From the NCBI RefSeq assembly GCF_003628505.1, contig NZ_RBZP01000008.1:62001-126000 (forward strand): 64,000 nucleotides of DNA, read 5' to 3'. Under the pieces are notes generated by a model. That model made no database searches and was not told the DNA's origin. It saw only the letters and a program-made list of their open reading frames with translations. This DNA is from Oceanobacillus halophilus. Its GTDB lineage: Bacteria; Bacillota; Bacilli; Bacillales; Amphibacillaceae. The position numbers were made by a program, and so were the translations under genes. Below are positions 10,649 to 20,119 of the stretch, in pieces; the first letter of the stretch is position 1, and each line of letters starts with the position of its first letter.

Positions 10649-11743
10649 ATGCTATCGACGCCATCACAGCTTGTTCCAGGTTGTATTTTGTTAAAGGATA
10701 TTTACGGGAAATCAAATCGTCCTATTATTTATAAACATACAATATTAACAGAACAGCATATTGAATTTCTAAAAGCCTTCCTTGTTGAGTCTGTAGAAGT
10801 TGATCCCAATCTCAGTAACGGAAAAGTATTTGAACCCAAATTAGTAGATGAGCAAGTGGGCAGAATATCTCCGAATAGTGTAGAGGATCAAAATGGTATT
10901 TCTACTTTTAAACAGCATTTTCAAAAAGCTGTTAAGGATTACAAAAAGCTCTACAAAACCATACAAAGTGGGATTCCGTTAGATATATTAAAGGTAAGGC
11001 AAATTATTATTCCATTATTAGAGAGAGTCGACGAAATTGATGAAAATGTAACTCGTCTTCATCACTACGGTGAAAAAAGAGATTATTTATTCTTTCATAG
11101 TATCGCTTTAGGTATACTCTCCTCCTACTTAGCAAGAAAATTAGGTTTTTCTAAAGGGGAATGGCTTCAAATAGGAATTGCTGGCTTACTAAGTGATAGT
11201 GGCATGGCAAAGATAAATTCTAATATTATCTTAAAGGATGCTCCTTTACTAGAGAGTGAGCTAGAAGAAATAAAGAAACATCCTACATATTCCTACCGGC
11301 TTGTTGAACATATCTCTGCATTAACAGTTGGAGTAAAGCTAGCCGTCTTGCAGCATCACGAACGATTAGACGGGAGCGGTTATCCACTTGGTGTCCCTAT
11401 GGATAAAATACATAAATATGCGCAAATCGTTGCTGTTTGTGATACCTATCATGCGATGACTAGTGAGCGACTATATAAAGAAAAAAAATCACCTTATAAA
11501 GTAATCGAGGAAATTCAAAAGAATCAATATACCAAGTTTAATCCAGAAATTGTAAAGGTGTTTGCAAAAAGCCTTGCTAATTTTTCTGTGGGCACGAAAA
11601 TCCTGTTAAATAATAAACAACAGGGAGAAGTTATTTTTGTAGAGCCCGCTAATCCAACTCGACCAATTATTCGCCTTGAACATAACGGAGATATCATCGC
11701 ACTCCAAACAGCACCCAACCTACATATTGAGCAAAAAATATAA
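10649..11743 (+). CDS. HD-GYP-family protein with degenerate HD dyad
   Basis: HD-GYP proteins are usually cyclic-di-GMP phosphodiesterases. This 364-residue soluble protein keeps the second half of the site: HHERLDGSGYP (residues 236-246) and the later VCDTYHAMTSERLY. The motif that should read LLHD is LLSD, with Ser182-Asp183 replacing the metal-binding His-Asp dyad, so catalysis is doubtful. An unassigned N-terminal domain (about 1-130) and a C-terminal 50-residue segment flank the core. The ATG has GAGGGGGC upstream. It stands alone between gyrA and a tandem-repeat array and ends at its own terminator. It may be a c-di-GMP sensor rather than an enzyme; that is inference. Confidence 0.8.
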   Translation: MLSTPSQLVPGCILLKDIYGKSNRPIIYKHTILTEQHIEFLKAFLVESVEVDPNLSNGKVFEPKLVDEQVGRISPNSVEDQNGISTFKQHFQKAVKDYKKLYKTIQSGIPLDILKVRQIIIPLLERVDEIDENVTRLHHYGEKRDYLFFHSIALGILSSYLARKLGFSKGEWLQIGIAGLLSDSGMAKINSNIILKDAPLLESELEEIKKHPTYSYRLVEHISALTVGVKLAVLQHHERLDGSGYPLGVPMDKIHKYAQIVAVCDTYHAMTSERLYKEKKSPYKVIEEIQKNQYTKFNPEIVKVFAKSLANFSVGTKILLNNKQQGEVIFVEPANPTRPIIRLEHNGDIIALQTAPNLHIEQKI

Positions 11744-11784
11744 AGGAATAGATTCCGGTAAGACTCCGGTTCTATTCCTTTTAT
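11743..11784 (+). terminator. Terminator after the HD-GYP gene
   Basis: AAGGAATAG at 11743-11751 pairs with CTATTCCTT at 11772-11780, with further pairing of CCGG inside, followed by TTAT. The stem begins inside the stop codon. It should stop plus-strand transcription before the 21-bp array. Confidence 0.75.
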
Positions 11785-11815
11785 GCTTTTTATGTAAGGT
11801 ATGCTTTTTAGATAG

Positions 11816-12235
11816 GGTTGATAGAGCTTCTGGGTCGGTTGATAGAAGGTACGAGCCGGTTGATAGAAGCTCCAGGTCGGTTGATAGAGGGCACGGGGCG
11901 GTTGATAGACGGGACGAGCCGGTTGATAGAAGCTCCAGGTCGGTTGATAGACAGCACGAGCTGGTTGATAGAAGCTCCAGGCCGGTTGATAGAAGGTACG
12001 AGCCGGTTGATAGAAGCCCCAGGTCGGTTGATAGAGGGCACGAGCCGGTTGGTAGAAGCCCCAGGTCGGTTGATAGACAGCACGAGCCGGTTGATAGAAG
12101 CTCCAGGTCGGTTGATAGACAGCACGAGCCGGTTGATAGAAGCACCAACTCGGTTGATAGAAGCACCAACTCGGTTGATAGCCCCCTCCGACCGGTCGAT
12201 ATCCCAGCCCAAGCGGTTGATAGACTCACACTCCC
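11816..12235. repeat. Tandem array of twenty 21-bp units
   Basis: Twenty consecutive units of exactly 21 bp run without gaps, each starting GGTTGATAG (variants GGTTGGTAG at 12047 and GGTCGATAT at 12194). Units fall into two main types ending AGCTCCAGGTC or CACGAGCC, which largely alternate to give a 42-bp higher-order period; units 16 and 17 are a third type (AGCACCAACTC), and the last three are degenerate. GC is about 52-57% in typical units, far above the flanks. The array lies between convergent genes, 20 bp from the yaaC stop. Because 21 is a multiple of three and TGATAG blocks only one plus frame, at least four frames stay open by chance. I see no ribosome-binding site or homology to support a protein. 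Confidence 0.95.
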
Positions 12236-12255
12236 CCACCACCAATTGTGTAATA

Positions 12256-13206
12256 TCACAATTTTCCTACCGATAATAATTCATGTTGTAGTATTTGTGG
12301 TATTTTTTCAGCTGTAATGTTTAAAAACTTACGAATAAAAGGATAGTCTAAGTCTGATTTGGAGGATAATAGATCCCCCCACCATTCTGCCTCATATCTG
12401 CAAAGCATGCTTAGATTATATAACAGCAAGTAATGAATCATCACCTCGGAAATAGGTAAAAAGTGATTTCTTTGATAAGGAAAATATATCGTTCTATCCT
12501 TCATATGGATAAAAAACGGCCCGTTTGAACTTGTTATATTACGAGCTATCTTTAGTTGAATGTATTCTTTATCAATATCAAGGTCTTCGATTAGAGGAAG
12601 GTTTGGTTCAATACGTTTAATAAATGCCTTATTAGTTAGATGGTAGTTGTCTAATAACTCTGTTGGAAATTTTAAAAAGCGAGAATCCATAGAACCTACA
12701 GCAATCATTCTTCTGCTTTGCTGAAGATTAAAAAAGGATTGTATCTCAGGAATGACAGATAACAGATCCTCCATTTTCACTTTCTCAAAAGGCATATTGC
12801 TAATGTTAAAGAGATGACTTGAAAAGTATGGAAAGAGCCCTTTTTTTTGCACTTTTACGTCATCTTCCATGAATGAATAATTTTTTTTCTTTCGTTTTCT
12901 TGAGGTCACTCCGTGCGATAATAATGTAGTAGATTCTGGATAATTTGGCCTTCTTGATAATAGGCAGCCTTTTAATAAGTGTGTCATTCCATAGAAGTAT
13001 AAGACTGGCTTTGCAAATAAATCTACGGTATCCCCTATTTCATAGAAACTTTTCCCATGTTCAAGATAATACATAAATGCACTGTAATTCTCGTAGCTTT
13101 TTGACGCTGCATCTACTTCACTAATCTCTTTGTAGCAGCTGAATAAATAGTTTTGTGCAGTTTGTTGAGACGTTAAATATGTATAAAAATCATAATTATT
13201 ATTCAT
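12256..13206 (-). CDS. yaaC: YaaC-like protein
   Basis: This 316-residue protein is recognisable as the YaaC family, which sits just before guaB in Bacilli and has no firmly known function. The start MNNNYDFYTYLTSQQTAQNYL and the segment FAKPVLYFYGMTHLLKGCLL are family-typical; a Lys/Arg-rich stretch (RKRKKKNYSF) lies near residue 105. There is no signal peptide and no clear membrane helix. The ATG has GGAGAATG upstream. It is transcribed toward the 21-bp array and no separate terminator is visible, so its transcript may run into the repeats. Confidence 0.85.
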   Translation of the reverse strand: MNNNYDFYTYLTSQQTAQNYLFSCYKEISEVDAASKSYENYSAFMYYLEHGKSFYEIGDTVDLFAKPVLYFYGMTHLLKGCLLSRRPNYPESTTLLSHGVTSRKRKKKNYSFMEDDVKVQKKGLFPYFSSHLFNISNMPFEKVKMEDLLSVIPEIQSFFNLQQSRRMIAVGSMDSRFLKFPTELLDNYHLTNKAFIKRIEPNLPLIEDLDIDKEYIQLKIARNITSSNGPFFIHMKDRTIYFPYQRNHFLPISEVMIHYLLLYNLSMLCRYEAEWWGDLLSSKSDLDYPFIRKFLNITAEKIPQILQHELLSVGKL

Positions 13207-13366
13207 TTCATTCTCCTACCAAAAATTCAGAATCTATTTTCTTTTTACATTTCACGAATATGTTATTGAAAAAGCTAAATAGTTAGCGTATGGTATATAA
13301 AAATAGAATTACCTACTAGTTTGGTCATATTGTAAAAAAATAATACATGGTAAAAAGGAGGAGTAA

Positions 13367-14842
<1,476 letters not shown>

Positions 14843-14884
14843 TAGAGCTAAAAATATAATGTTTTCTTAAATAAGAAAAATTTT

Positions 14885-14918
14885 CAAGATGAGGACTTTC
14901 CTCATCTATTTTTTTTTC
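14885..14918 (+). terminator. guaB terminator
   Basis: AGATGAGG (14887-14894) pairs perfectly with CCTCATCT (14900-14907) and is followed by ATTTTTTTTTC. Confidence 0.9.
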
Positions 14919-14940
14919 ATGCTCTATGGTAAAATAACAA

Positions 14941-14966
14941 AGTGTGTGTTTAAAAGGACAAGAAAT
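14941..14966 (+). repeat. Partial copy of the GTGTGTTCAAAAGGA repeat
   Basis: AGTGTGTGTTTAAAAGGACAAG resembles the start of the inverted-repeat element at 36319-36383 but lacks the 3' arm. It lies between the guaB terminator and dacA. Confidence 0.45.
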
Positions 14967-15043
14967 ATAATCCGTAATCCATAGTAGACAAAAATAAAAG
15001 AAAGATATAATAAATAGAAACCAAATGTTGGAGGTACAGAGCG

Positions 15044-16381
15044 TTGAAATATGACATAAAATTGAACTTTACGATACTATTTGTTTTTGCGATTATGTTC
15101 GCAACTATTGTTATCAATCCTAGTGGGATAAAGGCACAGGAATCTTTAGATTTAAATGCTGAATCAGCAATATTAGTAGACTTTGATACAGGAAAAATTT
15201 TATATTCTAAAAATCCAGATGCTACTATTCCACCAGCAAGTATGACAAAAATGATGACAGAATACCTGGTGTTAGAAGCCATCCAAAATGGAGAGATTAG
15301 TTGGGATACCACAACAGAAATTAGTGACTATGCCTATAGTATTTCAGCGAATGATGCTTTTTCAGGTGTTGGTTTAAAACAAGACCAGCCATATACAGTG
15401 AAAGAACTTTATGAAGCAATGGCCATAAACTCTGACAATGCAACAACAATTGCACTTGCAGAACTCATTGCAGGATCTGAAGGTGAATTTGTAAAACTAA
15501 TGAATCAAAAGGCTGAAGAAATGGGCCTTTCAGAATTCGAGTTTGTAAATTCAACTGGGTTGGACAATGCTGATTTGGCTGGAAATCATCCAGAAGGTAC
15601 AGACTCAGATGATTTAAATTTATTATCGGCTAGATCCACAGCATTACTTGCTTATAATCTTGTTCATGACTTTCCTGAGGTTTTAGATACATCATCAATT
15701 CCAGAAACAGAATTTGCTGATCAGTCTATACGAAATTGGAATTGGATGTTGCCACATGAAGCATCTTTCCTAGAACAATTCTTTTATGAAGGCGTAGATG
15801 GTTTAAAAACTGGCTATACGGAAAGTGGTGGGAATAGCTTTGCAGGTACAGCAATACGAAATGGAAATCGTCTAATTACTGTGGTAATGAAGACAGATAG
15901 TAAAGAGGAACGGTTTGAAGAAACCGCGAAACTACTGGATTATGGATTTAAAAACTTCCAGACACAAGAGCTTTTTGCGGAAGGGTACCAATTAGATGGA
16001 AAATCAACATTGCCAGTACAAAAAGGGAAGGAAGATACGGTTAAAGTATCATTAGGAGATGCTATTTCTGTACCTATAAAATCAGAAGATGCTGAGCAAT
16101 ATAGTATTGAATACGTAATTGATCAAGATAAATTAAATGAAGATGGCGAATTAACTGCTCCGATAGAAAAAGGAGAAGTTGTAGGAACGGTAAATCTTGT
16201 TTTTGAAGGCGAAAATGATTATGGGTATATTATTAGTAAAAATTCCAGTTCTGTTCCATTGGTGACAGAAGATGGGGTAGAGAAAGCTAACTGGTTTATG
16301 CTAACACTTGGTGCTATTGGTGATTTCTTTGCTAATATATTTACAAGTGCAGTTGATTGGATTAAAGGTTTGTTTAGTTAA
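15044..16381 (+). CDS. dacA: D-alanyl-D-alanine carboxypeptidase (PBP5)
   Basis: DacA trims the terminal D-Ala from peptidoglycan stem peptides outside the membrane. The 445-residue protein has an N-terminal signal segment (LNFTILFVFAIMFATIVI), then the transpeptidase-like domain with SMTK at 66-69 (nucleophile Ser66), SDN at 130-132 and KTG at 255-257, a beta-rich PBP5 C-terminal domain, and a C-terminal amphipathic helix (FANIFTSAVDWIKGLF) that anchors it to the membrane. The start is TTG with GGAGGT upstream. In B. subtilis pdxST follows dacA; here a serine T-box and repeats occupy that position. Confidence 0.95.
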   Translation: MKYDIKLNFTILFVFAIMFATIVINPSGIKAQESLDLNAESAILVDFDTGKILYSKNPDATIPPASMTKMMTEYLVLEAIQNGEISWDTTTEISDYAYSISANDAFSGVGLKQDQPYTVKELYEAMAINSDNATTIALAELIAGSEGEFVKLMNQKAEEMGLSEFEFVNSTGLDNADLAGNHPEGTDSDDLNLLSARSTALLAYNLVHDFPEVLDTSSIPETEFADQSIRNWNWMLPHEASFLEQFFYEGVDGLKTGYTESGGNSFAGTAIRNGNRLITVVMKTDSKEERFEETAKLLDYGFKNFQTQELFAEGYQLDGKSTLPVQKGKEDTVKVSLGDAISVPIKSEDAEQYSIEYVIDQDKLNEDGELTAPIEKGEVVGTVNLVFEGENDYGYIISKNSSSVPLVTEDGVEKANWFMLTLGAIGDFFANIFTSAVDWIKGLFS

Positions 16382-16405
16382 GAAATCAACAATGAAGATA
16401 TTTAC

Positions 16406-16434
16406 TTGCAACTTGGTAAAAAATTGATTATTAT
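16406..16434 (+). promoter_or_regulatory. Candidate promoter of the serine T-box leader
   Basis: TTGCAA (16406-16411) and TATTAT (16429-16434) are separated by 17 nt, just upstream of the T-box leader. It is plausible but not unique in this AT-rich stretch. Confidence 0.5.
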
Positions 16435-16441
16435 ATTTATA

Positions 16442-16704
16442 ATAAAATGTAACACAAATAGTTATGATAGGAATTAGTAACAGTATATCTATCCAAAGAG
16501 AGTCGATGGTTGGTGTAAATCGATGTTAGAAAGCTGTGAATCCATCCTTGAACTGGTTTATGGAATTGATTTGTATAGTCAAACTAAGTAAACCCGGTTA
16601 CGGACCGTTAACACGTGGAAAGCCGGAAGAGATGAACTCTTCAACAAGGGTGGCAACGCGGGAAATATACTCTCGTCCCTATATAATAGGGACGGGAGTT
16701 TTTT
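16442..16704 (+). promoter_or_regulatory. Serine T-box leader of serS
   Basis: The leader contains the T-box sequence AAGGGTGGCAACGCGG (16646-16661), which reads the uncharged tRNA acceptor end, followed by the terminator hairpin CTCGTCCCTAT...ATAGGGACGGGAG (16672-16698) and a T-run. A TCC at 16541-16543 is the likely serine specifier codon at the top of stem I, inferred from position. High uncharged tRNA-Ser would favour read-through. Unusually, the next gene (serS) begins about 610 bp further on. Confidence 0.85.
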
Positions 16705-16855
16705 ATTTAAGATAAGATAGTAACGCTTTAAAGTAGGCTTCCTCGACGCAAGGGCCAAAGAATTCTCTCGATGCTCAGGTCTGCACACGTGCTGCTCCTG
16801 AATGACAAGCTATGGCAGCGTTGCATCTCAGGAAGAAAATAGTTCTTTAGTTTTA

Positions 16856-16882
16856 AGGAGTCTCTGTACTCTGCCTTCGCTA
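16856..16882 (+). repeat. Remnant of a GC-rich dispersed palindrome
   Basis: AGGAGTCTCTGTACTCTGCC matches, with a few differences, the right end of the palindromic element at 25216-25325 (there AGGAGTCTCCGTATTCTGCC at 25306-25325). Only one arm is present, so this looks like a decayed copy. Confidence 0.55.
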
Positions 16883-17010
16883 GTTTTAGTTTTCTGATTG
16901 GTGTATTGCTTCAAATTATATAGTAACGTTTGATAATATTTTTCCATCTGAAGAGATACAACAAATCTGTTAACGATTCTAATTAGATTTTATTAGTACA
17001 GATCAGCGGA

Positions 17011-17180
17011 GGAAATACACGGAGACTCCTTGAAAAAAGAAAACCACTTTTTTCTGCGTGCGATGTAACCCTGCCGAAACGTTCCTTGTCCTGCGGGATG
17101 ATAGGCATCGGTGAGACCCCTAAAGACACGACAGTACGAGGAGGATCACCAGCCGCCCGCGGAAAGCGAAGTGTATTTCC
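17011..17180. repeat. Dispersed repeat with GGAAATACAC/GTGTATTTCC ends
   Basis: A 170-bp GC-richer block is bounded by perfect 10-bp inverted repeats, GGAAATACAC (17011-17020) and GTGTATTTCC (17171-17180). Its interior is closely shared with 25452-25707, including ACTCCTTGAAAAA, CTGCGTGCGATGTAACCCTG and CGTTCCTTGTCCTGCGGGA. It encodes no protein that I recognise. It sits in the 600-bp gap between the serine T-box and serS; the rest of that gap (16705-17010 and 17181-17290) holds only the small remnant at 16856. Confidence 0.85.
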
Positions 17181-17313
17181 GTAGTGGGTAAATGCAGAAA
17201 CCTTCTTTATAACGGATTCTATAATCTTAACTAATTGATTTGTTTTTCTAAGTTGTTAGTAAAGCAATATAAAAAAATCCTATTTTACACACTAAAAAAA
17301 AGGAGGAATTATC

Positions 17314-18588
17314 ATGCTAGACATGAAGTATTTACGTAATAATTTTGAGGAAGTGAAGGCAAAATTAAACCATCGAGGCGAAGATTTGTCTGAACTAAAC
17401 CACTTTGGTGAATTGGATGGAAAACGCCGAGAATTAATAGCTGAATCAGAAACCTTAAAGGCTAAACGTAATGAAGCAACAAAGAAAATTTCCGAATTAA
17501 AAAGGGATGGAAAAGATGCAGAACCTGCCATTAAAGAAATGCGGGAAGTAGGAAATCAAATATCTGCACTGGATAAGGAATTAAAAGAAATTGAAGAAAA
17601 GTTACAATTGATTATGCTTTCTATTCCGAATATCCCTCATGAAAGTGTACCTATTGGCGAAGATGAGGATGACAATGTGGAGGTACGTAAGTGGGGGGCA
17701 ATTCCTTCCTTTCCATTTGAAGAAAAGCCACATTGGGATATTGCAACAAATCTTGATATTTTAGATTTTGAGCGAGCTGGTAAAGTAACAGGAAGCCGAT
17801 TTGTTTTTTACAAAGGCATGGGGGCTAGGTTAGAACGCGCTTTAATAAGCTTTATGATGGATTTACACGCAGATGAGCATGGATATGTTGAAATGCTTCC
17901 ACCATATATTGTAAACCGCACAAGTATGACTGGGACAGGCCAGTTGCCAAAATTTGAAGAGGATGCCTTTAAATTAGAAGGATGGGACTACTTCATGGTA
18001 CCAACTGCGGAAGTACCAGTTACAAATTACCATCGAGATGAAATATTAAATGCCGATGAATTACCAAAAAAATATGTAGCATTTAGTGGAAGTTTCCGTT
18101 CTGAAGCCGGTTCTGCAGGTCGTGATACTAGAGGGCTAATTCGACAGCACCAATTTAATAAAGTAGAATTAGTTCATTTTGCTAAACCAGAAGACTCTTA
18201 TAATACATTAGAAACACTAACAGGACATGCAGAAAAAGTATTACAGTTATTAGAGCTTCCGTATCGAGTGATGAGTATGTGCACAGGTGATTTAGGGTTT
18301 ACTGCTGCGAAAAAATACGATATTGAAGTATGGATTCCAAACCAAAATACGTATCGTGAAATCTCTTCTTGTTCAAATTTTGAAGATTTCCAAGCGAGAC
18401 GTGCGGGCATTCGTTTCCGCAGAGAAGCAAATGGTAAGCCAGAATTCGTTCACACATTGAATGGATCAGGATTAGCAGTAGGTAGAACCGTTGCAGCCAT
18501 CTTAGAAAATTATCAACAGGAAGATGGAACGGTTAAAGTACCTAACGTATTGCAACCTTATATGGGCGGAGTAGAGTACATCAAATAA
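17314..18588 (+). CDS. serS: Seryl-tRNA synthetase
   Basis: SerS charges tRNA-Ser (and tRNA-Sec where present) with serine. The 424-residue class II enzyme has the long N-terminal antiparallel coiled coil (about 27-105) that grips the tRNA long arm, the active-site segments [14 protein letters not shown] and [21 protein letters not shown] (motif 2), and motif 3 [18 protein letters not shown]. The ATG has AAGGAGG upstream. Its serine T-box lies far upstream across a repeat-filled gap, so a very long leader or a second promoter must drive it. A tRNA-Ser gene lies 250 bp downstream. Confidence 0.97.
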   Translation: MLDMKYLRNNFEEVKAKLNHRGEDLSELNHFGELDGKRRELIAESETLKAKRNEATKKISELKRDGKDAEPAIKEMREVGNQISALDKELKEIEEKLQLIMLSIPNIPHESVPIGEDEDDNVEVRKWGAIPSFPFEEKPHWDIATNLDILDFERAGKVTGSRFVFYKGMGARLERALISFMMDLHADEHGYVEMLPPYIVNRTSMTGTGQLPKFEEDAFKLEGWDYFMVPTAEVPVTNYHRDEILNADELPKKYVAFSGSFRSEAGSAGRDTRGLIRQHQFNKVELVHFAKPEDSYNTLETLTGHAEKVLQLLELPYRVMSMCTGDLGFTAAKKYDIEVWIPNQNTYREISSCSNFEDFQARRAGIRFRREANGKPEFVHTLNGSGLAVGRTVAAILENYQQEDGTVKVPNVLQPYMGGVEYIK

Positions 18589-18599
18589 GGCTAAAAAAT

Positions 18600-18736
18600 G
18601 AGGCTGGGACATAACTAAAGTGTTTAACGCAAAAAACGAACAATGTGCTACTTAGCGGAGTATATTTCCGGAGCGGTAATTATGCACCAATCATGTTCGG
18701 GTTTTCCTTTGAGAAAATACTTTTATCCCAGCCTTA
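18600..18736. repeat. Dispersed repeat GAGGCTGGGA...TCCCAGCCT, copy 1
   Basis: AGGCTGGGA (18601-18609) and TCCCAGCCT (18726-18734) form inverted ends of a 137-bp element that is about 85-90% identical by eye to 44406-44545. Shared interior landmarks are TAACTAAAGTGTTTAAC, GAACAATGTGCTACTTAGCG, TATATTTCCGGAGC and CACCAATCATGTTCG. It follows the serS stop codon by 11 bp and is succeeded by a T-run, so it may serve as the serS terminator. Confidence 0.85.
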
Positions 18737-18796
18737 TTTTAAATTTTAGAATTAAACAGTCCTGGTAAAAAAATGGTAGAAAAAAGTCGAATAATG

Positions 18797-18825
18797 TTGA
18801 CACAGATTTTTCAGTATGGTATATT
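18797..18825 (+). promoter_or_regulatory. Sigma-A promoter of tRNA-Ser
   Basis: A perfect TTGACA (18797-18802), a 17-nt spacer and TATATT (18820-18825) lie 15 bp before the tRNA gene. Confidence 0.85.
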
Positions 18826-18840
18826 AATTCTTGTCGTCAT

Positions 18841-18933
18841 GGAGGTATACCCAAGTCTGGCTGAAGGGATCGGTCTTGAAAACCGACAGGCGGGTCAAAC
18901 CGCGCGGGGGTTCGAATCCCTCTACCTCCTCCA
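18841..18933 (+). tRNA. tRNA-Ser (UGA)
   Basis: The 93-nt gene folds as a class II tRNA with a long variable arm (GGCGGGTCAAACCGCG region). Acceptor arms GGAGGTA and TACCTCC pair fully; the anticodon loop CTTGAAA gives UGA; the T-loop is TTCGAAT. CCA is encoded. The discriminator base reads T rather than the G usual in tRNA-Ser. Confidence 0.95.
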
Positions 18934-18963
18934 TTTAATTATACATACAATACACTACTATAA

Positions 18964-18993
18964 AAACACCATTACAACTGTAATGGTGTTTAT
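18964..18993 (+). terminator. Terminator between tRNA-Ser and relP
   Basis: AACACCATTAC pairs with GTAATGGTGTT across a short loop, followed by TATT on the plus strand and by an A/T-rich run on the minus side; it probably serves both convergent units. Confidence 0.75.
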
Positions 18994-19001
18994 TATGATA
19001 C

Positions 19002-19730
19002 CTACTTTTGTTTCATCAATGAATTTATAAAGTTAGTTGGCAGGTATAACTTATCCTCATTTATTTCTAAATAATTGATATTTTGATCTGTATGTCGGTC
19101 CTTGATGTGATTGACTTCTTTATGTAATCGCTCCATTCTTTCATCTAATTCATTCGCTGCTTTTGCTGCATCGGTTAATTCCTTTGTTAATCTTTCTGGA
19201 ATCGTATTATTATACTTATAAAAGATTTTATGTTCGAGACTTGCCCAGAAGTCCATGGCAACTGTGCGAATCTGTATCTCTACGAAAACATCTTCCACTC
19301 GATCTGACATAAAGACAGGTATAGATACAATAAGATGTAAACTTTTATATCCATTTGGTTTTGGATTTTGGATGTAATCTTTCTTGGTAATTAATGTGAC
19401 ATCCTTTTGATTTTCAATCATGTTGCTGATTCGACCAATATCAGAAATAAAGGAGCAAACCACACGTATTCCTACTATATCTCGTATATTTTCCTTAATA
19501 TTATCTGTTGTTATCGGAATATCCTTTCGATACATCTTTTTCATGATACTCTCTGGCGATTTAATCCGTGATTTAATATGTTCAATAGGATTATATTCAT
19601 GAATATGTTGAAATTCTTCCTTCAAAATCGTTAACTTAGTATTCATTTCATCTAAGCCAAACTTATATGTCATCATAAATCGCGTTAATTCATTTTTTAT
19701 TTTTCGTAACTTTTCTATATTGTTTTCCAT
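19002..19730 (-). CDS. relP: Small alarmone synthetase (RelP/YwaC type)
   Basis: This 242-residue protein makes (p)ppGpp from ATP and GDP/GTP without a hydrolase or regulatory domain. Motifs include NPIEHIKSRIKSPESIMKKM, IRDIVGIRVVCSFISDI, PKPNGYKSLHLIV and the catalytic EIQIRTVAMDFWASLEHKI. The sequence resembles B. subtilis YwaC (SasA/RelP) more than YjbM (RelQ), for example in DIVGIRVVCSFISDI and ASLEHKI. A charged helical C-terminus follows. It is a single minus-strand gene between tRNA-Ser and the proline T-box. B. subtilis carries ywaC elsewhere, so the placement is lineage-specific. Confidence 0.9.
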   Translation of the reverse strand: MENNIEKLRKIKNELTRFMMTYKFGLDEMNTKLTILKEEFQHIHEYNPIEHIKSRIKSPESIMKKMYRKDIPITTDNIKENIRDIVGIRVVCSFISDIGRISNMIENQKDVTLITKKDYIQNPKPNGYKSLHLIVSIPVFMSDRVEDVFVEIQIRTVAMDFWASLEHKIFYKYNNTIPERLTKELTDAAKAANELDERMERLHKEVNHIKDRHTDQNINYLEINEDKLYLPTNFINSLMKQK

Positions 19731-19806
19731 AAAAATGTCCTTTCCTTCTGAATTTACACATATATTATACCAATATCCATGTATTTATCTCATTAAAAAT
19801 GTCCAC

Positions 19807-19835
19807 TTGACAAATTGCTGGAAAGAGCATATATT
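19807..19835 (+). promoter_or_regulatory. Promoter of the proline T-box leader
   Basis: A perfect TTGACA (19807-19812) and TATATT (19830-19835) are 17 nt apart, placing transcription start near 19842. Confidence 0.8.
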
Positions 19836-19841
19836 ACAAAA

Positions 19842-20098
19842 AAACAAATAAATGATAGATGAATAATAAAGATGTTGATTAGGCCAGTAATGCAAAGCAT
19901 ATTCGAAAGAGAGTGGAATCCAAAGGCTGGAAGATTCCTCGGAAAATGCTTGTATGAACCTACCTAGGAGTCGTTAGCAAATGAAACTAACCACAGATTA
20001 CTGTGTTATCAAATTAAAGCTGGGTAGTATAATTACCAAATTAGGTGGTATCGCGGAACTCATTTCGTCCTATATATATAGGGGGGAATGGGTTTTTT
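19842..20098 (+). promoter_or_regulatory. Proline T-box leader of proI
   Basis: The T-box sequence TTAGGTGGTATCGCGGA is at 20041-20057 and the terminator arms (AACTCATT...GAATGGGTT) with a T-run end near 20098. CCT at 19959-19961, in the run GAACCTACC after stem I, is the likely proline specifier. B. subtilis proI is likewise under a proline T-box, so codon, leader and gene agree. Confidence 0.85.
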
Positions 20099-20119
20099 AT
20101 TATACAAGGAGGTATTGGT

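Noticed and set aside
11816-12235. CRISPR array
   Set aside because: Units are contiguous with no unique spacers, and no cas genes are present.
11676-12317. Overlapping repeat-protein ORFs on both strands (heptad VDRSSRP- or LIEAPGR-like)
   Set aside because: All follow from a 21-bp unit with no stop in most frames. None has a ribosome-binding site, and one begins inside the HD-GYP gene.
16579-16788. 69-residue minus-strand ORF
   Set aside because: It runs through the serine T-box antisense and has no coding support.
18773-19030. 85-residue ORF across tRNA-Ser
   Set aside because: It contains the tRNA-Ser gene and terminator.
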